Shown here piece by piece: positions 24,526 to 33,442 of a DNA stretch of 36,700 nucleotides (its first letter is position 1; each line of letters starts with the position of its first letter). Source of the DNA: Phycisphaerae bacterium (GTDB taxonomy: Bacteria; Planctomycetota; Phycisphaerae; UBA1845); contig JAJDDT010000060.1 of NCBI GenBank assembly GCA_029260165.1, forward strand, positions 1-36,700, in the 5' to 3' direction. The notes under the pieces are model-generated. The model made no database searches, was not told the origin of the DNA, and was given only the letters and a program-made list of their open reading frames with translations. Both the position numbers and the translations under genes were made by a program.

Positions 24526-26321
24526 CTTCGTATTCCCTTCCTGGTCGCGCCGCGGGTATTGGTAGCCCCGCGTGCGGATGTTCCGGCGGCGCTGTTAGCG
24601 TACGGAAATTGGAGATGGGCTACCCCATGACAGGTCAGCGTGCAGTTGCCCGATATTCGACCCGTGTCGGTGTATTGCAGCATCGGGCCGAATGGGGTGT
24701 CGGCGGTCGTCACGACACTCGTGTCGAAATTGATCAGACTGCTGTGGTTTGTCGCGTTGCCCTGCCCGCGGTAGATTCCATGCGCATCGTGACAAATGCT
24801 GCAAGGTGCGCGAAGGTCGACGACGTGCAGCCGATGCAGCGTGAAACTCTCGTTGCCGAGGATGCTGTCGCGACTGTGGCAGCGGTAGCACAATGCGTAC
24901 GATTGGGCGCTTTCCATCGTGAAATCATCCGTTTCGTAGTTTGCAACCAATAGCGGATCGTAGATGGAACCGTGTGGACCGCTGGCACCGGTACCGCCTG
25001 CGAATCGCGAGCTGTCGCTGTTGTGGCAATCCGTGCAGGTGACGGTCGATCCGACGCGCAACGGCGATATCAGGCTGACCACGTCCGGGTTTCGTCGCGC
25101 ACCAGCCACCGGATGGAACGACGGATTGCCCGGTTGAAATTCGAGCCGTGTGTTGGTCTGACTGATCTGCCGAGTCGTGGTCAGCCGCGGACGTGCGGCG
25201 CTGTCGCCATGACATTTGAAACAGATTTCGTACCCAAACTGCGAATGATCAATCTCGCGACCCGTGATGGTGACCCCGCTGACGAACCGATTCGGTCCCT
25301 CGACAAACCGACCCTGCGTGCCGCGAACCGAACCGACAGGGTTGTGCGAGACGGCGTGGGGGTTGTGACAATCGACGCACTCGACGTGTCTGGCCATCGA
25401 GAATGGCAATTCAGCCGGGTCGTGGACGTTGGCTCGCAGCGATCCGTCGTGACCGGAGCGTTTGCGGATGTCGGCTGCGATGTTGAAACTGGCGACATCG
25501 CCACTGTGACAGTTCAGGCAGTTGTCCTCCTCGCGTTGATGGCGGAGCAATCGTTCATGATTTCGGGCGGAGTGCACCTTGTGGCAGTTTGTGCATCCGT
25601 TATCGCGAACCGTACCATAAGGCAGTCGTTCCCATTGATCGACGGTCCGACCCGTGACACGTTTGCCGCTGTTGGCGTGTGCGCTGCCCTGCCAACCCGC
25701 GAGGTCGTGACACGAGATGCAGATGGCGGACATCTGATCGGTGACGCGCAGGAAGTTGCCAAGCTCGTTGTTGTGCGGGTCGTGACAGGTTGTGCAGTGC
25801 ACCTCACCATGATCGCCCATCGGCAGCAGGTTTGAAACGACCTCGGGCGCTCGGATTTGCGCATCGGCGTTTGAGAGTGCCCGGTCGTATCGGAATCCGA
25901 TCGGGTGGTCGTCGCTCAGGTCCGTGGCCAGGTCGGCGTTTCCGGGTGGCATGGTGCGAAACGTCGTGACGACGGGCTCGCTCGCGGGTCGTGAAAACAC
26001 GTTGCCCAACGCAAGGGTGCCGTCATGACAGCTCAAACACATTTTCGACGGTCCACCAGGCTGATCGATACGCGCATCGGTTGTCGAGCTTTCGTAGATG
26101 CGGTAATGCGTCCGCCGGTTTTCGCGATTCCACAACGGGGTTTGCGGGGCGTTGTTGTGCGGTGCGTGGCAGAAGATGCAGATTTCGTTCTCGTGTACCG
26201 CGCGGACGGGGCCGACGCCACGGGCGGAAAGATCGTGCAACGAATTCACGACCGACTCGTCCGCAAGCGCGGTTGATACCAAAACGCAAGACGCCAAAAC
26301 CAATTGATTCAATCTGCTCAT
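24522..26321 (-). CDS. Dodecaheme cytochrome c (11 CxxCH plus one CxxxCH)
   Basis: The 599-residue exported protein has signal peptide NQLVLASCVLVSTALA. Eleven CxxCH sites start at residues 48, 95, 176, 201, 243, 268, 315, 367, 429, 478 and 507. One CxxxCH (CTLTCH) is at 560-565. Residues 48-205 repeat the layout of the neighbouring tetraheme protein; the remaining eight sites form an extension. The last 20 residues are basic (ARGATNTRGATRKGIRR). Twelve hemes is also the number in outer-surface cytochromes of some porin-cytochrome systems (Geobacter OmcB), but I see no specific alignment to it. It overlaps the NHL1 gene by ATGA (26318-26321), with GGAAGG before the ATG. No lipobox is present, so surface location must rest on the porin. 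It is the probable electron wire of the operon. Confidence 0.93.
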   Translation of the reverse strand: MSRLNQLVLASCVLVSTALADESVVNSLHDLSARGVGPVRAVHENEICIFCHAPHNNAPQTPLWNRENRRTHYRIYESSTTDARIDQPGGPSKMCLSCHDGTLALGNVFSRPASEPVVTTFRTMPPGNADLATDLSDDHPIGFRYDRALSNADAQIRAPEVVSNLLPMGDHGEVHCTTCHDPHNNELGNFLRVTDQMSAICISCHDLAGWQGSAHANSGKRVTGRTVDQWERLPYGTVRDNGCTNCHKVHSARNHERLLRHQREEDNCLNCHSGDVASFNIAADIRKRSGHDGSLRANVHDPAELPFSMARHVECVDCHNPHAVSHNPVGSVRGTQGRFVEGPNRFVSGVTITGREIDHSQFGYEICFKCHGDSAARPRLTTTRQISQTNTRLEFQPGNPSFHPVAGARRNPDVVSLISPLRVGSTVTCTDCHNSDSSRFAGGTGASGPHGSIYDPLLVANYETDDFTMESAQSYALCYRCHSRDSILGNESFTLHRLHVVDLRAPCSICHDAHGIYRGQGNATNHSSLINFDTSVVTTADTPFGPMLQYTDTGRISGNCTLTCHGVAHLQFPYANSAAGTSARGATNTRGATRKGIRR

Positions 26322-27331
26322 GATGCCTTCCGCAGGTATTGAAACACCTGTACGCGACGATTGCCACTATCCGCAATCCATACGCGGTCAAGATCGTCGA
26401 TCCAGATGCCCGCGGGAAGCCAGAATGAACCCAACCCGGTTCCCTCCTGACCAAACGCCATCAACAATCGTCCAGCCGGGTCGAACACCTGCACGTTTTC
26501 AAACTGCGCATCGCCGACAAAAACATGTCCGTCGCCGTCGAACGCGACCCCCTTCGGCAGCGACAGGTCGCCGGCAGCGTTACCTTTGTGCCCAAACATC
26601 GAAACAGGTGTTCCGTCGAGTTTCAGGATTTGCACCCTGGAATTCCCGCTGTCAGCCACAACCAACCGATCCTGACGACAACAAAGATGCGTCGGAAAAT
26701 TGAACTCACCCGGCCCGACACCACGTTTGCCAATCGTCCGCAGCAGGGTGCCGTCCAACGCGAATACCTTGATATCATGCGCCATACCATCCACCACAAA
26801 CAACCGGTCCCGGCATGAGGCTATTCCGACCGGTCTGCCAAGATGCTCGCTACCCAGGGTACCCCGCACGATCCCCGAACGCGACAACTCGATCACCTCG
26901 CCCCTGTCAGCATCGGTCACGAAAATCCGTTCGCCGACAAACGTGACCCCCAAAGGCACGCTGAACCGCTCGTCATCCCAGCCCGTCACGCGAATGTGAT
27001 CACGCCTGTCCAGATCGACAATATGCACCGCGCTACTCCCCGTGTCGGTCACCGCCAACAACGCGTTGTTCGCAATCGCCACCGCGTGTGGACTGACGAA
27101 TCGGATAGGCTGACGTCGTCCGCGAAACGCCTCAGCCATCGATTCCCATCCGGTGACGCCCGCATTCAAATCGTCACTGCCGGCGTACTGACCGATCAGC
27201 GACAAACGAGCGGCCGCGGGAGGCGGTGGCCAACGCATCGGCGAGTCCATCGCCGGAAACATCTCGCCCCGCGCTCGAGCGCAACCGGCTGGAACAACCG
27301 CCGCAGCGCACGCAATCACGAGCATGGTCAT
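26318..27331 (-). CDS. NHL-repeat beta-propeller lipoprotein (NHL1)
   Basis: The 337-residue protein has a short lipoprotein signal (MTMLVIACAAAVVPAGC, lipobox PAGC). NHL repeats follow, such as AVAIANNALLAVTDTGSSAVHI, VGIASCRDRLFVVDGMAHDIKVF, PTHLCCRQDRLVVADSGNSRVQIL, PKGVAFDGDGHVFVGDAQFENVQVF and PAGIWIDDLDRVWIADSGNRRVQVF, a propeller of about six blades. The ATG at 27331 is preferred because it starts the signal directly. An ATG at 27364 would add 11 residues and overlap the porin gene by 17 nt. It lies between the porin and the 12-heme gene, so it may hold the cytochrome at the barrel or cap it. It is paralogous to NHL2. Confidence 0.9.
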   Translation of the reverse strand: MTMLVIACAAAVVPAGCARARGEMFPAMDSPMRWPPPPAAARLSLIGQYAGSDDLNAGVTGWESMAEAFRGRRQPIRFVSPHAVAIANNALLAVTDTGSSAVHIVDLDRRDHIRVTGWDDERFSVPLGVTFVGERIFVTDADRGEVIELSRSGIVRGTLGSEHLGRPVGIASCRDRLFVVDGMAHDIKVFALDGTLLRTIGKRGVGPGEFNFPTHLCCRQDRLVVADSGNSRVQILKLDGTPVSMFGHKGNAAGDLSLPKGVAFDGDGHVFVGDAQFENVQVFDPAGRLLMAFGQEGTGLGSFWLPAGIWIDDLDRVWIADSGNRRVQVFQYLRKAS

Positions 27332-27347
27332 ACCGCGAAATATCCTG

Positions 27348-29417
27348 TCACCGTGCCAACACATTCGGAAAATCCCGTCGAAACCTCACGAACACACCAA
27401 AATTGTCTTCCTCGGACTCCGGCAGGTCCAACCGGTCATACTCCAACGTCAACGAGCAAAGCAAGTCTCCGATCGAATATTCCAGACCAGCCGTCACATC
27501 CCAACTGTGCGTCGTCCCGTCGACCGAATCATCCTCGAGACGGTATCCTAACCGCTCCACGGTCGACAATGCCTCGCTGATCCGCCATCTATGGTCCAAC
27601 TGCAAATCCAGCAGCGACACGTTACGATCGTCAAACTCACCATCGAAAAACAATCGCGACAACCGCGCCGTGGCTGACACGGTTTGGTCCGGGTCCCTCA
27701 ATAAATCAACCCGTCCGTCCAGGTGAAACCCGTGAAATCGTTCCACCGGATCGTCGTAGACCTCATACTCCGCCCCAAGCGAATACCGATCCCGATCGAA
27801 CACAACGCCGACTCGATGATGATCCGTCCGATCCGCCCGACGCAGAAACCCCTCCGACGTGTCGTCTTCCTGATTGCGATACGACAAACGATAGTAGGGA
27901 CGCAACCCGTTAGAAAACCGCTGCTCAAGACTGAAATCCACACGCATCGAGTCCAGTTGCCCGTTCTGAGGCGTCGCAACCTGATAATCCACCAGCACCG
28001 TGTCGCCGTTGACGATCAACCCACCAGGCAGTCGATCGATCAGCGTCGCGTTTCCCCGATGCAGGATCGCGTAATCAATCCCGGCACGCAAAACCCGTCG
28101 ATTCGTCGAATCGGTCACCACAACGCTGCTGCGAACCACGTTGGCATTCCGCAGTTCCACCGGCACCGGATCACGCAGCGCGATCGATTCGTCGAGCACG
28201 ATTCGCCTGCCGTCGTCACCGTCGATTTCCTCGGTATCGTAGGACAATGCCAGATTCGCATAAAAATGTCCCCACCGATTGCGACGGTTGTACTGCCAAT
28301 CCACCAGCGCCCCGTACTGCGTCGTGTTGATGTCGTCCTCGATGTCTTCATACAGTCCGAACACATCAAACGTCGTCGTCAGGTTTGAATACCATTGATG
28401 CACGATTTGAAAATCCGCCCGCTGCGTTTCAACGTCTAGCCCCTCGTACCGCTCGCGATTGAATTGATACTTGTAAAGCGTCTGCAGGCTGTCGGAGTGC
28501 TGAATAATCAGTTGCGGGCCGATCTCGAACAGGTCGCGTGCGAAATCGCCGCTTTCCTCCTGCCAGTGAACCAGCGTGCGAAACGTGTGTTGCCTGTCGT
28601 CGCCGAACTGCAATTCGTGGTCAACGCGGATCAGATCGCGCGTCGTTTCAAAATCGCGGTCCGCTCCCTGAAACGCCTGTTTGATGTTGCCGTGTTCGTA
28701 CGAAAAATCGACCTTGTGACCGTCGTCGATGTTCCACCCCTGCCGCACATGGAAAATGCTGTCGGTGTAGTGCTCGTCGTCAATTTCACGCACGTTGTTC
28801 GTGCGATCCGTTTCGCGATGGTCGTAGCGAAGTTCCATCGGGAATTTTTCGTCGGCATAATACAAACTGCCACCAAAAGCGGTCACGCGTTCGCGCAATG
28901 TCGGCTGAAACGCCCGATTGATTCGGTTGTCCACCCGCCGCCCATACACGCTTCCCGACAGCTTCTCGCCCGGGAAAAAATTCGCCCGCAGGTCGTATTC
29001 AGCCAGATACCCGCGATCCGTGTCCGTTCGATCCCCCGCAAATCCACGTTCCTCGAATCGGCTCTGCGACAACCCGAAGCTCAACGTTCCACCAAACGTG
29101 ATGGTCTTCGGATTGATCAGCGTTCCCGCAATCCGAAGCCCCAACTGCTCCTCAATCGTCCACTGCTCGTTTGATTGCGAGTTCTTACGCCGGAACAGAC
29201 GACCGCTTTCCGGAAGGGTCGATTCCACCTCGCGGTGAGAAAAATCCCCCTCAATCTCAAAAAATGCGTCCAGTTCGGTCAGCGAAAAAAGTGAAGGTCC
29301 TGGCCGATCGGGTTTGTCGTCTGCCAATGTCGACGCGCCCGCCACCCCCAACAGCGCAATGGCCATCACGCCACCCGTCAGCCGGTTTCTGCAGACTATG
29401 ACCGTGCCGCTCGCCAA
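27348..29417 (-). CDS. Outer-membrane beta-barrel (porin component of a porin-cytochrome conduit)
   Basis: After a signal peptide ([23 protein letters not shown]) the protein is nearly all alternating amphipathic strands with aromatic girdles and charged turns, for example [58 protein letters not shown] and [13 protein letters not shown]. It is about 690 residues, the size range of large decaheme-linked barrels such as MtrB, PioB or OmbB, though no family motif is recognised. The frame is open to a GTG at 29552, but a good sigma-70 promoter (29558-29586) would start transcription at about 29551. The TTG at 29417, with GAGGTGGAAG 4 nt upstream and a normal signal peptide, is therefore preferred; ATG 29366 is a further option. 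It is first in the operon and would let a multiheme wire cross the outer membrane. Confidence 0.85.
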   Translation of the reverse strand: MASGTVIVCRNRLTGGVMAIALLGVAGASTLADDKPDRPGPSLFSLTELDAFFEIEGDFSHREVESTLPESGRLFRRKNSQSNEQWTIEEQLGLRIAGTLINPKTITFGGTLSFGLSQSRFEERGFAGDRTDTDRGYLAEYDLRANFFPGEKLSGSVYGRRVDNRINRAFQPTLRERVTAFGGSLYYADEKFPMELRYDHRETDRTNNVREIDDEHYTDSIFHVRQGWNIDDGHKVDFSYEHGNIKQAFQGADRDFETTRDLIRVDHELQFGDDRQHTFRTLVHWQEESGDFARDLFEIGPQLIIQHSDSLQTLYKYQFNRERYEGLDVETQRADFQIVHQWYSNLTTTFDVFGLYEDIEDDINTTQYGALVDWQYNRRNRWGHFYANLALSYDTEEIDGDDGRRIVLDESIALRDPVPVELRNANVVRSSVVVTDSTNRRVLRAGIDYAILHRGNATLIDRLPGGLIVNGDTVLVDYQVATPQNGQLDSMRVDFSLEQRFSNGLRPYYRLSYRNQEDDTSEGFLRRADRTDHHRVGVVFDRDRYSLGAEYEVYDDPVERFHGFHLDGRVDLLRDPDQTVSATARLSRLFFDGEFDDRNVSLLDLQLDHRWRISEALSTVERLGYRLEDDSVDGTTHSWDVTAGLEYSIGDLLCSLTLEYDRLDLPESEEDNFGVFVRFRRDFPNVLAR

Positions 29418-29557
29418 TCGTCTTCCACCTCGGTCAGACACCGCTTCGGTCGACGACACCGCCCGCGCGAGCGCATTCGCCGATCGTGTTCCTACTGCGC
29501 AAACCCTGTTATCAAGCGACACCGCACCGGCCATCACGGTCCACTCAACCACCCCAC

Positions 29558-29586
29558 TCTATAGGCGATGTTTTCGACCTTCGCAA
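29558..29586 (-). promoter_or_regulatory. Sigma-70-like promoter of the porin-cytochrome operon
   Basis: On the minus strand TTGCGA (29586-29581) and TATAGA (29563-29558) are 17 nt apart, with 4 of 6 consensus matches each. The start of transcription would be near 29551. Confidence 0.5.
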
Positions 29587-29627
29587 CCAAATTCCGCGCA
29601 CAAACCGCGCCAACCCACGTCGGCGTA

Positions 29628-29655
29628 TTGAACTTCAGGTACAACGTGATACGTT
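29628..29655 (+). promoter_or_regulatory. Candidate promoter of the rightward redox operon
   Basis: TTGAAC (29628-29633) and TACGTT (29650-29655) are 16 nt apart, 35 nt before the pentaheme start codon. The -10 is weak. Confidence 0.3.
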
Positions 29656-29689
29656 ACCCTGCAAGGACGTTGGCGTTGGGAGTCGATCG

Positions 29690-30262
29690 ATGCGCGGATT
29701 TATATGCTTTTCCTGTCTGTTCCTGGCGGTCATGCTCGGATGCTCGCAGGAATCCACGAACCGGTTCATGCACTGGTTCTTCGAAATCCCCGACGAACCA
29801 ACTTCCCAGGCAACCGCCAACGAGCCATCACCCACCAACCGCGTGAATGATCGTTCCGCCACCGACACCACCCCCGTCTTCGCATCGCGTCATCCACCCT
29901 ACGTCGCCCAACAATGCACCCGATGTCACGATGCCTCGACAAGGATGGCTGTCCGGGAGGATTTTGCGGACGTGTGCACGACCTGTCACGCGATGTACTA
30001 CACCGAAAAGGTCGGACATGCACCAGCCGCCGAAGGAGATTGCCGCGTCTGCCACGAGATGCACCGAAGTCGTCAGCCCGCGCTGTTGAAGACCACCGTC
30101 CTGGAAACCTGCGCGGAGTGTCACGACTACCCCGAAGACCTCAGCCCCGAGGCGCACGGCGGTGACGACGCCGAAAACTGCATCAAATGTCACGATCCGC
30201 ATTTCGGCTCGGACATGTTCCTGCGCGAGTCCTATCACCGGTCGATCAAAAAAGGAGAGTAG
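29690..30262 (+). CDS. Pentaheme cytochrome c lipoprotein
   Basis: The 190-residue protein has a lipoprotein signal ([15 protein letters not shown], lipid Cys18) and a linker of about 50 residues rich in Thr, Asn and Pro. Five CxxCH sites follow: CTRCH 76, CTTCH 96, CRVCH 118, CAECH 141 and CIKCH 164. HEMH, HDP and HAP-type His residues are available for bis-His ligation. The ATG at 29690 has GGGAG about 7 nt upstream; the longer frame from 29486 would overlap the divergent promoter region and lacks a signal peptide. It is the first gene of the rightward operon, 2 nt before the next gene. The flexible lipid tether suggests a periplasmic electron shuttle held at a membrane, plausibly feeding the barrel-associated cytochrome encoded on the other strand. 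Confidence 0.9.
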   Translation: MRGFICFSCLFLAVMLGCSQESTNRFMHWFFEIPDEPTSQATANEPSPTNRVNDRSATDTTPVFASRHPPYVAQQCTRCHDASTRMAVREDFADVCTTCHAMYYTEKVGHAPAAEGDCRVCHEMHRSRQPALLKTTVLETCAECHDYPEDLSPEAHGGDDAENCIKCHDPHFGSDMFLRESYHRSIKKGE

Positions 30263-30264
30263 CC

Positions 30265-30753
30265 ATGCGCCGCAACATCATGACGAGCGCCATGTTGACC
30301 GCCATCGCCCTTTGCGGCTGCGGCACGAATTTCGACGCCCTCCTGCTCCAGTCGCTCGCCGCTCGCGGGACGACGGTTCTCGACCTGATCATCACCGATG
30401 TTGTGGATCAGGTCGTCGACAACCTCGATCAAACCCCCGTCGATCAGCCCGGCGACAATGATGGTCCTGACAGCAGCGATGGTCCGGATAACAGCAACAT
30501 GGACCCACCCCCGGACGATCTCATGCCCGATACCGCGGCCGGTATGGCCTTCTATGCCGCCAATGGTTGCGGCGGATGCCACTGCGACGACGGATCCGGC
30601 GGGTGCGCCCTCAGCGCCCCACCTCTGTTCGACGTCAATGCAGAAACAACGGGTGCAATTCTTCGCGGGGAGCAATCCCATCCGATTGCCCCACTTGATA
30701 TTTCGCAGCAGGAATTGGCCGACCTGGAAAGCTTTTTCGCTTCTCTGCAATAA
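30265..30753 (+). CDS. Monoheme cytochrome c lipoprotein
   Basis: The 162-residue protein has a lipobox-like LCGC (lipid Cys19) and a disordered Asp/Asn/Pro linker (about 55-88). A short class I-type cytochrome c domain follows: GMAFYAANGCGGCHCDDGSGGC with CGGCH at 102-106. It ends in the typical C-terminal helix (ISQQELADLESFFASL). Two additional Cys close to the heme site (C108, C114) may form a disulfide. The ATG at 30265 has AGGAG 7-8 nt upstream, and only 2 nt separate it from the pentaheme gene. It is a membrane-tethered single-electron carrier by family; its partner is inferred from gene order. Confidence 0.87.
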   Translation: MRRNIMTSAMLTAIALCGCGTNFDALLLQSLAARGTTVLDLIITDVVDQVVDNLDQTPVDQPGDNDGPDSSDGPDNSNMDPPPDDLMPDTAAGMAFYAANGCGGCHCDDGSGGCALSAPPLFDVNAETTGAILRGEQSHPIAPLDISQQELADLESFFASLQ

Positions 30754-30885
30754 TTTCCCGCCCATTCACATTAGAATGGTAAGCGAGCGACCCCGGCGAC
30801 CACATGCGTCGATACCGGTGTTCGCGGGCGGCGTCGCGTGTGCGCGCCGGGGAGCCGGAAGCAACGAAATCGTCAGGAGTACCAG

Positions 30886-31755
30886 ATGAAGACATCATCT
30901 TTCATTGGCGCGATTCTCGCGCTGTTCAGCCTGGTTCAGACAGCCGGCGCACAGACCACCCACACCGTCAATCTCACCATCGCCAGCAGGTTTGACCCAG
31001 CCAACATCACCATCAACGTCGGCGATACCGTTCGCTGGGTGTGGACCGGTGGTTTTCACAACGTCGAGAGCGGTGTGGGCGGCGTCCACAACGGTGTTTT
31101 CAGATCGGGGAATCCGACCGCCGCGTCCGGCACAGAATTTGAAGTGACATTTAGCCAGGGTCTTCTCGACGCAGCTCCGGCACCAGATGGTATTTACAAC
31201 TACTACTGTATCGTGCACGTCGATTTCGGCATGACCGGTTCGGTCTCCGTCGAGGCAGCAGGACCCGCCGGTCCGGGCGATGGGGATGGTGACGGGGATG
31301 TTGATCTCGATGACTACGAAGCCTTTCAGGATTGCATGACCGATCCCCAGGCTGCCGGCGGCGCGACCACGCATGATGTGTCCCTCTCGTTCGCAAACCT
31401 GTTCACCCCACCCGACGTCACGATTGCGGTCGGCGACACCGTTCGCTGGACGTGGGGAGGTGGATTCCACAACGTCGAAAGCGGCGTGGGTGGCAGTCAT
31501 GATGGCAACTTCCGTTCCGGAAGTCCGACGGCGACGAGCGGAACCATGTTCAGTCAGACGTTTGACCAGGCCTATCTCGACGGCAATCCGATGCCGGACA
31601 ATCTCTACCCCTATTACTGCATCGTGCATGTCGATTTCGGCATGATCGGCAGCGTCGCCGTCGAAGGCGATTCATGTGCGACGTTCGATTTTGACAACGA
31701 CGGCGACGTCGATTTTGCCGATTTTGGCGGGTTTCAAAGGGTCTTTCAGCCCTAG
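30886..31755 (+). CDS. Secreted protein with two plastocyanin-like cupredoxin domains
   Basis: The 289-residue protein has a signal peptide (SFIGAILALFSLVQTAGA) and two type 1 copper domains. Domain 1 (about 24-124) has the ligand set His58, Cys108, His111, Met116. Domain 2 (about 162-260) has His195, Cys245, His248, Met253. Both carry the C-x2-H-x4-M ligand loop YYCIVHVDFGM of blue copper proteins. A dockerin-like EF segment lies between the domains (GDGDGDGDVDLDDYEAFQDC) and another ends the protein (FDFDNDGDVDFADFGGFQ). The ATG at 30886 has AGGAG 6 nt upstream. Cupredoxins pass single electrons; the tails suggest surface or matrix attachment. It follows the heme lipoproteins after 132 nt and probably shares their transcript. 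Confidence 0.9.
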   Translation: MKTSSFIGAILALFSLVQTAGAQTTHTVNLTIASRFDPANITINVGDTVRWVWTGGFHNVESGVGGVHNGVFRSGNPTAASGTEFEVTFSQGLLDAAPAPDGIYNYYCIVHVDFGMTGSVSVEAAGPAGPGDGDGDGDVDLDDYEAFQDCMTDPQAAGGATTHDVSLSFANLFTPPDVTIAVGDTVRWTWGGGFHNVESGVGGSHDGNFRSGSPTATSGTMFSQTFDQAYLDGNPMPDNLYPYYCIVHVDFGMIGSVAVEGDSCATFDFDNDGDVDFADFGGFQRVFQP

Positions 31756-31809
31756 GCAGACCACGCTGCGGCATGTTGTGACGGACGGTCTTTCAAGGAA
31801 TCAATCGAG

Positions 31810-33402
31810 ATGCGTTGTACGATGTCCATCATGATGGGTGCGGTGATGGGCGTGTTCGCCTCGAACACGTCGGCGCAAACCACGCACATGGTGACGCTCA
31901 CGTCACAGAACATGTTCGATCCATCCGACATTTCCATCAACGTTGGTGATACCGTGCGTTGGACGTGGGAAGCGGGTTTCCACAACGTCGAAAGCGGGTT
32001 GGGGGGTAACCACGACGGAAACTTCCGCTCCGGAGATCCAACAGCCACGAGCGGAACCATGTTCAGTCGGACGTTCGACCAGTCGTTTATCGACGGCAGT
32101 CCGATGCCGGGCAATATTTACCCTTATTACTGCATCGTGCACGTCGATTTCGGCATGATCGGATCGGTCACCGTCAACGGAATCTGCACGCCGGATTGTA
32201 CGGGTGCTGACTGCGGCGACGATGGTTGCGGCGGATCGTGTGGGGAATGCGACGATGGTGTTGGTTGCACGAACGACGTTTGCAATGGCAGCGTTTGTGT
32301 TTCAACCACCAACGACGCCAACTGTCCCAACGACAACCAGTTTTGCAATGGATCGGAATTCTGCGACCCGACCGGCGACTGCACGTCAACAGGGACCCCC
32401 TGTACGGGCAACGAAATCTGCGATGAATCGAATGAACGGTGCGTGCCGCTAAACGCCGGTGTTGTCGATGTTGACAACGACGGAATTGCCGACGCGTCGG
32501 ATAACTGCCCAAACGTGTCCAATGCAGACCAATTCGATACCGACGCAGACGGTATCGGCGACGCGTGTGACAGTACGCCCAACGGTGACGTCAATGATGA
32601 AGACAATGGCGACGAAAATGAAGTGACGCCGGATGACGATGATGTTCCGATGCGACCTGCCCCCAATCCGGGGACGGAAATCGTGGGGCAGTTTGGCATG
32701 GCGACGCTGGAGGCCTTCCAGCGTGACACGAATATCAAGGCGTCGGTCGTGGTATTGAGTGGTCAGCCCGACGAGCAGGTGGCAGCCGTCGTATTTGACA
32801 CCGGCGCGGAACCCGGGCTGACGGGCGCGACCACGTTGAACGGTTTTCTGGACGAGGCTGCGATTGGTGTGACGCTGGATGTCTGGACGTCGATGCAGCC
32901 TGGGTCGTTTCGGGCCGCCGTGCAGATGGACGTTCCGATGGCGGAATTGGACGACGTGGGGATTTCCGCGGAGAAAGCAGCCATTCATGTACTGGACGCG
33001 ACGGGAGATGAATTTTTCTGGATGGTGGCAGGTGACAAGTTTGTTGGAATGTCCGAGCCGACGTATTTCGTCGGTGATTATGGTTACGAGGCGGTCGGCG
33101 ACATCGTGAGATTCTGGGTGGTTCGCGATCGTTTCAGTGTGTTTGCAATTGGTGAAGTCAATCTGGATGGATTTCAACCGCGAGAAACTGCGGGAGATGA
33201 TTTTTCAAATATGGAGGATGATGAAGAGGTGTCCCCGGATGAGGATGCCAATAATATGGGTGATGACCCGGTGGCGGGTCAGGACGTGCCGATGGGTCCG
33301 CCGGGGATGACGGACGCGTGCGGGACGATGGGCGTGTTGTCGATGTCGGGCTTGATGGCGGGGATGGTGCCATTGACGCGCCGGCTTTGGTGGCGACGGT
33401 AG
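31810..33402 (+). CDS. Secreted cupredoxin with Cys-rich, TSP3-like regions and C-terminal anchor
   Basis: The 530-residue protein has a signal peptide (about 1-22) and one type 1 copper domain (24-124) with ligands His58, Cys108, His111, Met116. These are the same positions as in domain 1 of the preceding gene. A Cys-rich segment follows at 126-212, including CGDDGCGGSCGEC and FCNGSEFC units. A thrombospondin type 3-like Ca-binding repeat (VDVDNDGIADASDNCPN..DTDADGIGDACD) follows at 219-255, with an acidic linker after it. A beta-rich domain without a name spans about 285-455. A C-terminal hydrophobic stretch ends in a basic cluster (SGLMAGMVPLTRRLWWRR), like a sorting or anchor signal. The ATG at 31810 has AAGGA 11 nt upstream. 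It is likely displayed on the cell surface and redox-active through copper. Confidence 0.88.
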   Translation: MRCTMSIMMGAVMGVFASNTSAQTTHMVTLTSQNMFDPSDISINVGDTVRWTWEAGFHNVESGLGGNHDGNFRSGDPTATSGTMFSRTFDQSFIDGSPMPGNIYPYYCIVHVDFGMIGSVTVNGICTPDCTGADCGDDGCGGSCGECDDGVGCTNDVCNGSVCVSTTNDANCPNDNQFCNGSEFCDPTGDCTSTGTPCTGNEICDESNERCVPLNAGVVDVDNDGIADASDNCPNVSNADQFDTDADGIGDACDSTPNGDVNDEDNGDENEVTPDDDDVPMRPAPNPGTEIVGQFGMATLEAFQRDTNIKASVVVLSGQPDEQVAAVVFDTGAEPGLTGATTLNGFLDEAAIGVTLDVWTSMQPGSFRAAVQMDVPMAELDDVGISAEKAAIHVLDATGDEFFWMVAGDKFVGMSEPTYFVGDYGYEAVGDIVRFWVVRDRFSVFAIGEVNLDGFQPRETAGDDFSNMEDDEEVSPDEDANNMGDDPVAGQDVPMGPPGMTDACGTMGVLSMSGLMAGMVPLTRRLWWRR

Positions 33403-33442
33403 TTGCGATGTTCGGGCGGTTGGTGGGAAGGGGAGGACAGTC

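Noticed and set aside
24972-25835. Plus-strand ORF of 287 residues
   Set aside because: Antisense to the 12-heme cytochrome; no domain, no signal peptide, no ribosome site.
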